Positions 1 through 6,602 are shown, counted from the stretch's first letter. The stretch: DNA of 9,743 bases from Candidatus Omnitrophota bacterium (GCA_023819025.1 JAMWDC010000057.1:1-9743), one strand, 5' to 3'. Notes: generated from the letters alone by a model not told the origin. Numbers and translations are program-made.

Positions 1-798
1 GCGATGTCCCTGCTGGGAATCCTTGGAGAACTGAAGAAGTCCGCGGATGACTTGGATCGAGCGGCGGATCCCTTTTTTGGCGTTGAGGAGATATTCCCGG
101 ATGAGCGAGTTTTCCATGGCCTGGTCCAGCGCGAGATTGACGTAGCGGCGGATCGCATCCAGCGGATTGTTGAGTTCGTGGGCAAGGTTTGCGGCAAGCT
201 TTCCGATCGAAACAAACCGCTCAAGTTCCTGAAAAGATTTTCGGAGCTCTGCGTTCGCGCGGTGAAGTTGTTCGTTCTCCTTTTTTAGATTCGCGGCGGC
301 ACGAAGATTCTCGTAAGCGATAGCCACGTGCTTGGCGAATTTCTGAGCCCGCACGAAATCCTTTTCCGTAAACGGTTCGAGGTCTTCCCGTTCCGTGAGG
401 TTGAGGATGCCGAGCAATTTGTTGTTGGCAATCAGCGGAAGGGAGATGAAAGAATAGGTACGGTAATGGCGATTCGTGGTGAGGGCTTGAAAACGGTGAT
501 CGCTATGAATATTTTTAACGAGCACGGGTTGGCCAAGGTCACCGACCCAACCGAGTATCCCCTCCCTCAGTTTGATCCGGGCCCCGCTGGAGCAATCCCG
601 GTAAGGCCCACGTGCGGCCGCCATCACAAATTCTTTTTGAAATTCATTCCACAGGAAAAGCGATCCGGCATGCGCTTCCACAACGGCCAATGCGGCCTCC
701 AGGGCATATTCTGTGAAGATATCCGGGTCCGAGATGGAATGGAGGACTGCAATGTACTCCCCGTCGCCGGTATAAACAGCCTCTCTCTGTTCGTTCAT
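1..798 (-). CDS. GAF-domain sensor histidine kinase, partial (C-terminus outside window)
   Basis: I translated this minus-strand frame by hand; it stays open from residue 1 to the window edge (266 codons), and its opposite-strand ORFs are shadows. Residues about 26-165 look like a GAF sensor domain. Residues about 162-195 form a charged coiled-coil linker (AAANLKKENEQLHRANAELR). A HisKA dimerisation/phosphoacceptor helix follows, with the H-box LAHELNNPLDAIRRY and probable phosphorylated His207. The ATPase domain would lie beyond the left edge. No membrane helix is visible, so it should be cytoplasmic, unlike the membrane-anchored PrsK kinase known from PEP-CTERM systems. In-frame upstream ATGs exist at 819 and 903; none of the three has a convincing ribosome site, and 798 was chosen because it gives a normal short lead into GAF. 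It may feed a sigma-54 activator, but no regulator gene is in view. Confidence 0.85.
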   Translation of the reverse strand, partial: MNEQREAVYTGDGEYIAVLHSISDPDIFTEYALEAALAVVEAHAGSLFLWNEFQKEFVMAAARGPYRDCSSGARIKLREGILGWVGDLGQPVLVKNIHSDHRFQALTTNRHYRTYSFISLPLIANNKLLGILNLTEREDLEPFTEKDFVRAQKFAKHVAIAYENLRAAANLKKENEQLHRANAELRKSFQELERFVSIGKLAANLAHELNNPLDAIRRYVNLALDQAMENSLIREYLLNAKKGIRRSIQVIRGLLQFSKDSQQGHR

Positions 799-1029
799 TT
801 TGGAATGGGGTAAATCCATCAGATTGACAGAGTTAAAAAATGTCTTGTCTTTCTTCGGAATAGTCCGCCTAATCAAATCTAATTGAGAGGAAGTATACCA
901 CATGAGGCGTCTTATTCCACCAACTTTATTAATTATTTTTTGAAAATTAAAAAGTCTTTAAGAATTTGAGGTTATTAAAGATATTTCATTCTAGCATCGA
1001 TTGTTAAAAAATTATACATTGCTATATAT
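799..1029 (-). other. AT-rich intergenic region, probable promoter region of the kinase
   Basis: This gap between the lipoprotein stop and the kinase is far richer in A+T than its surroundings. On the minus strand it holds a TATAAT hexamer (1016-1011) and a TTAACA-like hexamer about 18 bases before TATCTT, but neither pair has a good -35/-10 match, so no promoter can be fixed. The kinase frame stays open back to a TAA at 960-958, so the left part of this gap could be translated if the ATG at 903 or 819 is used. No clear terminator follows the lipoprotein gene. Confidence 0.3.
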
Positions 1030-2454
1030 TTAAACACTTGGACTTGGGCTTGACTTGGTTAAGGCTTCCAGCTTCGTCTTGGCATAATTGGCCAGCGGAT
1101 GATTCGCGTACTCCGAAAGAAATGACTGATAAAGGGATTTCGCCTGTTCCAAGTCCTTGAGTTTGCTTTCCGCAATAAATGCCTTAAAAATGAGCCAATT
1201 CCCCCGTTTATCCATGGCCTGTTCCTTGGCCATATTCTCATCAAAAGTACTCATGATCTCTTTCCAGTCCCCCTTCTCGGCATAGGCTGAAAATTCAAGC
1301 CGCTGTGCGAGCTGGGACATGGCAGGATCCGTTGCAGTCTTCTCGATTTCCTGATACTTCTGAAGGGCACTGTCGAGGATTTCCTGGGCCTTCTCGGTTT
1401 CTCCCAGGGACTCCATGTGAGTGTAAAAGAAAAGCGGGACCTGCAAGGCCGCACCGGAATTCGGATATTGCGTTTCGATTTCGTGGTAGATCTTTTCGGC
1501 CTCCTCCCAATTGCCTTCGTTCTGATAGGATTGCCCGATGAGGAGTTTCAACTGGGCGATTTTTTCCGCTTCTTTTACATGGACTAGGAGCTTATTAAAC
1601 CATTCGCGTGCCTTGGCAAATTCCTTGAGTTCGGAGTGAAGCAGACCGATCCGCAGAGTGGTTCGTTCGACCAGTGGATGCTTGCCGTAGGAAGTCAAAA
1701 ATTGATTGTAGGCATCCAGGGCCGATCCGATATCCCGCCTCTCTTGGGAAAGTTCGCCTGCCGCAAGCAGGGCCATCGGGGCATACGGGCTTTCGGGAAA
1801 TTCCTTGGGAATCGTCAGCCAATCGGTCCTCGCCTCCTGCCAGTCCCCGTTGGCCAGTTTCGCGAGCGCCAAATAATTTTTGATGGCTGCCGCAGCCTGA
1901 ATGGGGCCCGTGGTTTTCAGATTGCCCTCGTAATAGTCCAGCGCCAAACTGTAAACGCGCTTCTGCCCCTCAGGATCCCGGACCTTTTTATAGTGAATGA
2001 TCATGTGCACCGGCGCATAAAGTCCTTTGGGATGGAGCGGATGAAATTTTGCGAGTTCCCAATAGGCGGTCTCGGCCTTGTCCCATGCGCCTTCGACCTC
2101 ATAAATTTTTGCGAGGCCCTCGCGCGCTTCGATTGCCCGGTCGGGCCACGAACTGAAATTCTGAATAATCTTCTGGAGCGTTTCGCGTGCGGCCTGAGTA
2201 TTTTTCTGGCGCAGCCGGATATTGGTGATTACAAACAAGCTTTCCACGGCCTTGACCGTACCGGGATATTTCTCAAAGACCTTTTGATAGGCTGTGGCCA
2301 CCGGATCGAGGATTTGCGTGCCTTGGGCTTCAAGATCCGCCTTTTTAATCTGGCTCATGAGCCGTTCGGCCTTCCAGAATTCCCGTTCGGCCATGTATTC
2401 CTTCGAACAGCCGGTGAACGATAACAAGGCCGCGAGGATGATAAACAGTTGCAT
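1030..2454 (-). CDS. Tetratricopeptide-repeat lipoprotein
   Basis: Predicted 474-residue protein. It opens with a short hydrophobic stretch and lipobox-like end (MQLFIILAALLSFTGC), so Cys16 is the probable lipidated residue after signal peptidase II. The rest is almost entirely helical TPR-type repeats (for example around residues 86-116, 122-155, 204-236, 243-277, 280-312 and 313-345, with recurrent W/A/Y spacing such as GNWEEAEKIYHEIETQYPNS). TPR lipoproteins usually act as protein-binding scaffolds on the periplasmic side of an envelope membrane; it is much shorter than PrsT-type PEP-CTERM TPR lipoproteins. The start is uncertain: the frame is open to an ATG at 2556 with GGAGG 12 bases upstream, 6 bases after the preceding gene's stop, which would add 34 residues. 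That extension is largely encoded by a dispersed repeat, so the shorter form is reported, although its own start lacks a clear ribosome site and basic n-region residues. Confidence 0.85.
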   Translation of the reverse strand: MQLFIILAALLSFTGCSKEYMAEREFWKAERLMSQIKKADLEAQGTQILDPVATAYQKVFEKYPGTVKAVESLFVITNIRLRQKNTQAARETLQKIIQNFSSWPDRAIEAREGLAKIYEVEGAWDKAETAYWELAKFHPLHPKGLYAPVHMIIHYKKVRDPEGQKRVYSLALDYYEGNLKTTGPIQAAAAIKNYLALAKLANGDWQEARTDWLTIPKEFPESPYAPMALLAAGELSQERRDIGSALDAYNQFLTSYGKHPLVERTTLRIGLLHSELKEFAKAREWFNKLLVHVKEAEKIAQLKLLIGQSYQNEGNWEEAEKIYHEIETQYPNSGAALQVPLFFYTHMESLGETEKAQEILDSALQKYQEIEKTATDPAMSQLAQRLEFSAYAEKGDWKEIMSTFDENMAKEQAMDKRGNWLIFKAFIAESKLKDLEQAKSLYQSFLSEYANHPLANYAKTKLEALTKSSPSPSV

Positions 2455-2455
2455 C

Positions 2456-2518
2456 GTAGGGGCGACCCTTGTGGCCGCCCTATGCCATACTGCCAGGGCG
2501 GGCACGAAGCCCGCATGC
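2456..2518. repeat. Dispersed two-hairpin (REP-like) repeat abutting the lipoprotein start
   Basis: Two adjacent hairpins of high G+C. The first pairs 2460-2467 with 2473-2480 (GGGCGACC/GGCCGCCC, one mismatch, loop CTTGT). The second is perfect, 2498-2503 with 2509-2514 (GCGGGC/GCCCGC, loop ACGAA). From memory, this type of sequence (GTAGGGGCGACCCTTGTGG...) is seen scattered between genes in several uncultured bacterial genomes; no second copy is in this window. It ends one base before the ATG at 2454 and is open in the lipoprotein frame, encoding a segment like HAGFVPALAVWHRAATRVAP if the 2556 start is used. Confidence 0.65.
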
Positions 2519-2562
2519 ACGGTTTGTTTATGCGTATTTTTTGGAATCCATGTCATTGTGAT

Positions 2563-3414
2563 TTACAGCCTCCATTTTTTAAGGAAGGGTAGTAGCAATC
2601 CGACGCCCATCAAAAGCAAGGTGGATGGCTCCGGCGAATGTGGAAGCCCCGCGGGCGGTAAGCTCAACGGCCCCGGATCCGATCCGAATCCGCCCGAACC
2701 ATCTCCGCCTCCGCCGAACGGTGCGCTGCTAGGAGGCGAAAAAAAGCCGTCGCCACCGCTTCCTTCATCGCCGCCGAATTCTGAATTTGGATCCGAATCA
2801 TTACCCGGAGGAGGAACTGAGCCCGTGTTGTCTCCCCCGCCCGTTCCGGTGCCGTTGCCGGGATTTTCGCCGCCCACATCGTTGGTTACGGGTCCGTTAA
2901 GATTCCCGATTTCGTTGCCCGGACTCGAAGGCAAGGTTCCTGATCCAAACCCGCCTCCTGGACCGGCGGCAGCCGAACCGCCGCCCGATCCTGACAAGGT
3001 TGCGATCAAAGCGAGGATCAGGCCGAGTGCGGCCATGAGCGATGCGATCGCGATTTTACGGCGCGTCCAGAATTTTCCGCCGCTTGGGGCAAGCGTGATT
3101 TCGCTGGGGGATACGACCTCCAGGCCGTCCTGCAAAAGTTCCAAGGGTTCGGTCGGTGTCTGCACCGCAAGCCACCCGGCTGTCGGCTCGACAAGATACT
3201 GGGCCAATCGTGCGCCGATTGCGGTCGGGGTGTTAATTTCTTGAGTCAGACCCTGCCAGTCAATGGACGACAGCACATGGATGGGGATGGGAATCCCGGA
3301 TCCTGTCTGACTGCCTGTTTGCATCATCGTCATATCCGCGACGATCGAATAGCCTGGAGTTACGGACATCGTAAGAACGAGTAAAACTGCAAGGCCAATT
3401 TTTAGGGTTTTCAT
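2563..3414 (-). CDS. PEP-CTERM sorting protein B with internal membrane helix and Gly/Pro-rich linker
   Basis: Predicted 283-residue exported protein. Residues 1-23 form a signal peptide (MKTLKIGLAVLLVLTMSVTPG). Residues 24-118 are an unrecognised domain. Residues 119-140 form a second hydrophobic helix preceded by RRK. Residues 141-260 are a low-complexity linker of Gly, Ser, Pro, Asp and Asn. The end is a PEP-CTERM tail: PEP at 261-263, a hydrophobic stretch, then KKWRL. In this family the PEP motif is the exosortase recognition site, the helix holds the protein in the inner membrane, and the basic end stops transfer. The helix in the middle is unusual for a substrate. The start at 3414 overlaps the stop of the upstream membrane protein as ATGA, with GAGG about 11 bases upstream, so translation is probably coupled. 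A longer frame reaching 3831 is only antisense-like overlap with the upstream gene. The mature function is unknown. Confidence 0.85.
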   Translation of the reverse strand: MKTLKIGLAVLLVLTMSVTPGYSIVADMTMMQTGSQTGSGIPIPIHVLSSIDWQGLTQEINTPTAIGARLAQYLVEPTAGWLAVQTPTEPLELLQDGLEVVSPSEITLAPSGGKFWTRRKIAIASLMAALGLILALIATLSGSGGGSAAAGPGGGFGSGTLPSSPGNEIGNLNGPVTNDVGGENPGNGTGTGGGDNTGSVPPPGNDSDPNSEFGGDEGSGGDGFFSPPSSAPFGGGGDGSGGFGSDPGPLSLPPAGLPHSPEPSTLLLMGVGLLLPFLKKWRL

Positions 3415-4280
3415 GGTTTGGTTGCCTCTTTTTCGAGATAGAGTAATGTCGTGGATGAGGTAATTACCATATCCACGATCATCGAAACAATAATGCCGGT
3501 TCCCAGAACCCAAAGCGTGAGTTCCGGATTGATCTGGATAAAGCCGTGCGTGAGCAGTCGTAGATAAGCAAATACGCTCATAAGTAAAATCGGAGCAAGG
3601 ATCAGGCTGCATGTCACGAAAAAGTTTCGGACACCGAATTCCAACCCGTATCCGAGACCGCGTAAGAATCCCCGGCCTGAAAGCATGATGGAAGGTAGCA
3701 GATATGCAAAGAGCGATTGAATACATAAGGACAGCACAAAATCCGCACTGAGATGGATCCAGACGAGGTTCGGAAGCAGGCCGCGCATGACCCGCAAAGC
3801 AACCATAAAGATGCCGTAGGAAACAATCCACGCCCCCAGAAGCGGCGGATACTTCTTAATAGAAACCCCGGCCGCATCCAACGTCGCAATGGAACGGCCG
3901 AGTGTATATTGTTCGATCTTCTGGATGACCATGCCCGTTACCAGAAGTCCTGCCACGGACAGAATCAAAAAGTGGGCGTGCTGGAAGATCTTCGGCAGAA
4001 TGACGAAATTCATGGGATAATGAAGAAAACGTTCACTATAGAAAGTACGGATGAGCGGCGCAAGGACGATAGAGACCGGCTTGGAATGGGAAAGAAATAA
4101 TAAGGTAAGTGCGAGGCTGTCCAGAAGGGCGATGACAAAAAAAAGCAACACGACAGTCGGGTTCTCCGCAAATAAACGAAATGTCTGTCGATAAATTTCA
4201 ACAACTTTTGTGCTAAAAAAAACAGGCCGCTTCGCCTGATTCAATTTCTTTTCCCTCCTCTGAGGCACTGACTCAACCAT
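3411..4280 (-). CDS. Six-helix integral membrane protein of unknown function
   Basis: Predicted 289-residue inner-membrane protein. After a basic N-terminal segment (residues 1-41) come about six hydrophobic segments near residues 42-64, 102-121, 147-168, 181-202, 219-242 and 254-282, with an acidic/basic tail ending EKEATKP. I see no catalytic motif and do not recognise the family; the layout resembles the loosely defined polytopic membrane domains found in many bacteria. The ATG at 4280 has AGGA seven bases upstream. It lies just after the terminator of PEP-CTERM protein A with only about 27 bases between, so it is expressed by readthrough or from a promoter inside the terminator region. 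Its TGA overlaps the ATG of PEP-CTERM protein B by four bases, suggesting the two are made in step and may work together. Confidence 0.8.
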   Translation of the reverse strand: MVESVPQRREKKLNQAKRPVFFSTKVVEIYRQTFRLFAENPTVVLLFFVIALLDSLALTLLFLSHSKPVSIVLAPLIRTFYSERFLHYPMNFVILPKIFQHAHFLILSVAGLLVTGMVIQKIEQYTLGRSIATLDAAGVSIKKYPPLLGAWIVSYGIFMVALRVMRGLLPNLVWIHLSADFVLSLCIQSLFAYLLPSIMLSGRGFLRGLGYGLEFGVRNFFVTCSLILAPILLMSVFAYLRLLTHGFIQINPELTLWVLGTGIIVSMIVDMVITSSTTLLYLEKEATKP

Positions 4281-4307
4281 TTCAGCATCCTAAGAATGAT
4301 GAAGGCA

Positions 4308-4352
4308 ATTAAAACTAAAACCCAAGCCGGGCGTTTGACCGCCCAGCTTGGG
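4308..4352 (-). terminator. Rho-independent terminator after PEP-CTERM protein A
   Basis: On the minus strand a strong hairpin pairs 4352-4346 with 4327-4321 (seven pairs), then one C-A mismatch, then five G-C-rich pairs (4344-4340 with 4333-4329) around a six-base loop. It is followed at once by TTTTAGTTTTAATT (4320-4307), the U-tract expected for intrinsic termination leftward. The plus strand has only AAAAAGG after the hairpin, so the direction is clear. It separates PEP-CTERM protein A from the downstream three-gene group. Confidence 0.85.
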
Positions 4353-4392
4353 AAAAAGGGGCTTCGAAAATCTCAAAAAACAATGTGTTTCA

Positions 4393-4421
4393 GTACCGGC
4401 GGATTACAAACCGCCGCGTAC
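4393..4421 (-). other. Second 3'-UTR hairpin between PEP-CTERM protein A and its terminator
   Basis: GTAC plus CGGCGG (4393-4402) pairs with CCGCCG plus GTAC (4411-4416 and 4418-4421), with one bulged C and an eight-base loop. It starts 16 bases after the stop of PEP-CTERM protein A. No U-tract follows directly (a TTTTTT lies about a dozen bases on), so it is not a second standard terminator; it may protect the message 3' end. Confidence 0.5.
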
Positions 4422-4437
4422 TCAATGTAAAAATCAA

Positions 4438-5316
4438 TTATTTCTTAAAGCGAATACCAAATCCGAGCAGACTCAACAGCGCACCGCCCAGCATCATCAT
4501 CGTCATGGGCTCCGGGATAATGATCGGACCGCCGATAACAATATCATCGGCGCTACCGACGCCACTTCCCGATCCAACTACGTCACCATTATCATAGGTG
4601 AGTTGACCTATGAAGGAATATGGGAAAATGGCAATCGGGGTCCCAAAGCCTGACGGAATAAAATATTCAATCACGGATGTAGCAGCTGGAACAAGACTAC
4701 GTGCGAAAGCGCCACGGTGTCCTGATCCGCCGTAACCAGTAACCGTTGGCAAATCAGAAAATGGTCCTGCTCCAAAACCGGGTGAACAATTCATGGGATT
4801 GCCACCTGTAAAGCAGATCGTGACTTTATCTTGGGCAAGATTCTCCACTGCGTCAAGAGGAGTCTGGTTAAAATGTCGAATCACAACATCGACAATGCCA
4901 TCACCTTCAAAGTCACCTTCGAGTGTGATGTTGGGTAATGAGCTAATCAGACCGTCGGGATCTTTCAGGGAAGGTGGCGGTCCGTAAACTTCAAGCAGAA
5001 GGTAAATGCCATCGTCATTGAGATTACCATTGGAATAGGGTCCGATATCAATATGTTGCAGCAATACCCCATGCTTAATATCCATATTTTGGTTGATATT
5101 GTCGGATTCATCCGGATCAAACACTTCTAAGTAATACGGATACGGTTGATTACCGATCACAGCAGGGTCTGAATCATTTGCCCATTCGCCAGCGCCAAGA
5201 GGGCCGTCGCCGATCGTCCCCGAGATCGAAGGTGTAACGATGGCTGCATTAGCATGGGCAACACCAAATGCTAATATCACCAGCATCAGTGTTGTAAACA
5301 GCATTGTCTTTTTCAT
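4438..5316 (-). CDS. PEP-CTERM sorting protein A (exported exosortase substrate)
   Basis: Predicted 292-residue secreted protein. Residues 1-25 are a clear signal peptide (MKKTMLFTTLMLVILAFGVAHANAA). The mature part (about 26-265) has an extracellular beta-sandwich flavour: GTIGDGPLGAGEW near the start, many Asp/Gly/Asn turns, and an acidic EGDGIVDVV loop like a calcium-binding Asp-rich repeat. Cys residues in the middle (ICFTGGNPMNC) could form a disulfide. The tail is a textbook PEP-CTERM: PEP at 268-270, MTMMMLGGALLSLLGFG, then IRFKK. The substrate for sorting is certain by motif; the biochemical role is not known. A good ribosome site (AGGAG, eight bases from ATG) is present. It follows the sugar transferase by 106 bases and ends in two hairpins, so it may be expressed alone or at the end of the sigma-54 transcript. 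Confidence 0.9.
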   Translation of the reverse strand: MKKTMLFTTLMLVILAFGVAHANAAIVTPSISGTIGDGPLGAGEWANDSDPAVIGNQPYPYYLEVFDPDESDNINQNMDIKHGVLLQHIDIGPYSNGNLNDDGIYLLLEVYGPPPSLKDPDGLISSLPNITLEGDFEGDGIVDVVIRHFNQTPLDAVENLAQDKVTICFTGGNPMNCSPGFGAGPFSDLPTVTGYGGSGHRGAFARSLVPAATSVIEYFIPSGFGTPIAIFPYSFIGQLTYDNGDVVGSGSGVGSADDIVIGGPIIIPEPMTMMMLGGALLSLLGFGIRFKK

Positions 5317-5347
5317 TTTCGAGCTCCTTTTTTTATTTTCAACGACT

Positions 5348-5370
5348 CTAATTGTGTCGCAATTAATTAG
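5348..5370. promoter_or_regulatory. Nested AT-rich dyad upstream of PEP-CTERM protein A (candidate operator)
   Basis: CTAATT (5348-5353) pairs with AATTAG (5365-5370), and TAATTG (5349-5354) with CAATTA (5360-5365), giving two alternative dyads in the 106-base gap before the gene. It lies 32-54 bases upstream of the start codon, where a repressor or activator could act. I found no matching -35/-10 pair and no sigma-54 spacing here, so the promoter itself is not located. Confidence 0.25.
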
Positions 5371-5422
5371 AAGTCCAGTTTTATATCTGCGTCGTCATCA
5401 TGACGGCGCGTGTCAATGTTGG

Positions 5423-6178
5423 CTACCGTCCCGTGCGTCCGAGGACGGCCAGGACCGTAAGCGCAATCACCTTCATGTCAAGAAGCGGGCACATCTTCTG
5501 AATATAGAGGATGTCATAGCGCACCTTCTTCCTCACATCCGCGATCGTCTCATCGTAACGCCGCTTGATCTGGGCCAGGCCCGTGATCCCGGGTTTGGCA
5601 CAGAGCCGGCGGTCATAATGAGGAATCCATTTTCTCAATTCATTCACAAAATAAGGCCGTTCGGGTCGGGGGCCGACCACACTCATGGTGCCCTCGAGTA
5701 CATTCCATAATTGCGGCAATTCGTCGAGGTGCGTCTTCCTCAGGAGATTTCCCACCCGCGTCACGCGCGGATCATTCTGCGAGGCCCATACGGGGCCGGT
5801 GGCGGCTTCCGCATCCTCGTGCATGGTCCGGAATTTATACATGAAAAATTGCCGCCCCTTCATCCCGACACGGGACTGCCGGAAGATGACGGGGCCTGGA
5901 GAGTCCAGTTTAATGGCAATGGCCGTGACGGCCATCACCGGAGAAAATACAATGAGTCCGAGGGTGGATACGGAGATATCCAGCAACCGCTTGACCATCA
6001 AACGCCAAGACGTGATGATCTCGAGCTTGATTCTTTCCATTCCGTCCAAGATCCGGTCTTCAACCGGCACTTGGCCGTGGGACCACTTGTAGTAACGCCG
6101 TAACATCCAATCTCTCTCCAAGGCTTTTTTAAATTCACATGCTGAAAACAAAAACTCAGACCACCAACTTCGAAGCAT
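5423..6178 (-). CDS. Polyprenyl-phosphate sugar-1-phosphate transferase (bacterial sugar transferase family)
   Basis: Predicted 251-residue monotopic membrane enzyme that would move a sugar-1-phosphate from a nucleotide sugar to polyprenyl phosphate, the first step of exopolysaccharide assembly. After an unrecognised soluble N-terminal 60 residues comes the re-entrant helix (about 64-90, VKRLLDISVSTLGLIVFSPV), then family motifs: SPGPVIF/RQSRVG (93-105), KFRTM (115-119), the catalytic Asp-Glu of HLDELPQLWNVLEG (Asp152, Glu153), SVVGPRPE (166-173) and PGITGLAQ (196-203). It resembles the catalytic half of EpsB/WcaJ-type proteins and lacks their usual four N-terminal helices and nucleotide-binding-like region. 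The ATG at 6178 is chosen because GAGGA sits four bases upstream and a sigma-54 promoter about 40 bases upstream; a longer frame from TTG at 6286 has no ribosome site and would run across that promoter. Confidence 0.9.
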   Translation of the reverse strand: MLRSWWSEFLFSACEFKKALERDWMLRRYYKWSHGQVPVEDRILDGMERIKLEIITSWRLMVKRLLDISVSTLGLIVFSPVMAVTAIAIKLDSPGPVIFRQSRVGMKGRQFFMYKFRTMHEDAEAATGPVWASQNDPRVTRVGNLLRKTHLDELPQLWNVLEGTMSVVGPRPERPYFVNELRKWIPHYDRRLCAKPGITGLAQIKRRYDETIADVRKKVRYDILYIQKMCPLLDMKVIALTVLAVLGRTGR

Positions 6179-6218
6179 AGAATCCTCGCAGGTCAGAATT
6201 TCAACTTTGTTATTTATA

Positions 6219-6234
6219 TGCAGGTTCTGTGCCA
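6219..6234 (-). promoter_or_regulatory. Sigma-54 (RpoN) -24/-12 promoter of the sugar transferase
   Basis: Read on the minus strand, TGGCACAGAACCTGCA (6234-6219) matches the TGGCAC-R-N4-TTGC(A/T) consensus at all core positions but one. GG and GC have the exact 12-base spacing. The predicted transcript start is near 6209, giving a 31-base leader that contains the GAGGA site of the gene starting at 6178. PEP-CTERM loci in other bacteria are known to use RpoN promoters under a PrsR-type activator, which supports the call. Confidence 0.75.
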
Positions 6235-6330
6235 AGTCCTGAAAGGCATCGCAACTTAGTCCTGATTTTAATTCCTTATACGGCAACAGGTTACAAGGTT
6301 ATTTTTTACGGGGCTAAAATGGGAAAAACT

Positions 6331-6360
6331 TCAACGTCATTCCGGGCGTTGAGAAAACGC
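6331..6360. promoter_or_regulatory. Candidate activator (enhancer) dyads upstream of the sigma-54 promoter
   Basis: TCAACG (6331-6336) and CGTTGA (6347-6352) form a perfect six-base dyad with a ten-base spacer, and GCGTT/AACGC (6346-6350, 6356-6360) forms a second overlapping dyad. The first is centred about 133 bases before the predicted start, within the range where NtrC-type activators bind. No known binding consensus was matched; this is position plus symmetry only. Confidence 0.35.
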
Positions 6361-6482
6361 AACACACCTGTGGTGATGTCTAGACTGCGCGGCCTAACCT
6401 TGGGAAAAGCAAGGGATTAGATGAAAAAATGGCGTGTCGATTTAATTGATGAAAAATTGCCGTGCGGACATCGTACATACCC

Positions 6483-6512
6483 GGACAGGGTGGGACAGAG
6501 TAGGACAAAAGC
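6483..6512 (+). repeat. Three tandem decamers
   Basis: GGACAGGGTG, GGACAGAGTA and GGACAAAAGC follow one another without gaps and end where the 7-base array begins at 6513. Each keeps GGACA and a purine-rich second half. Function unknown. Confidence 0.55.
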
Positions 6513-6602
6513 AAGACTAAAGACTCAATGCGAAAGACTAAAGGGTTTTTAATTTTTTGCTTTTCGTTTTTCAGCCCTGGGTTAGTCTTTGGTCTTTAGT
6601 CT
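6513..6602. repeat. Inverted heptad-repeat element, empty form, at the epsI stop codon
   Basis: On the plus strand five units run AAGACTA, AAGACTC, AATGCGA, AAGACTA, AAGGGTT (6513-6547). On the minus strand, starting inside the TAG stop of epsI, units run AGACTAA, AGACCAA, AGACTAA (6602-6582) and then looser seven-base units rich in A. The two arms are inverted copies of the same heptad (GACTAAA), able to fold together, with a T-rich centre and no ORF. Compare the 8018-8348 element, which has the same plan with a different heptad. Confidence 0.65.

Noticed and set aside
328..813. 161-codon plus-strand ORF at the left end
   Set aside because: The opposite strand encodes a clear GAF plus HisKA kinase over the same bases.
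2294..3244. 316-codon plus-strand ORF rich in Pro and Gly
   Set aside because: It is the mirror of the low-complexity linker of PEP-CTERM protein B and of the two-hairpin repeat; low-complexity DNA is often open in several frames.
5386..5407. Dyad around CGTCATCATGACG after the sugar transferase, considered as a terminator
   Set aside because: The stem is short and interrupted and no U-tract follows it in either direction.
5596..5610. TGGCACAGAGCCGGC, a sigma-54-like match on the plus strand
   Set aside because: The spacing fits but it lies inside the sugar transferase gene, faces the wrong way, and lacks the TTGC core; no plus-strand gene follows.
6319..6420. Small basic plus-strand ORF in the regulatory gap
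   Set aside because: It has no ribosome site or known motif and overlaps the candidate activator dyads.
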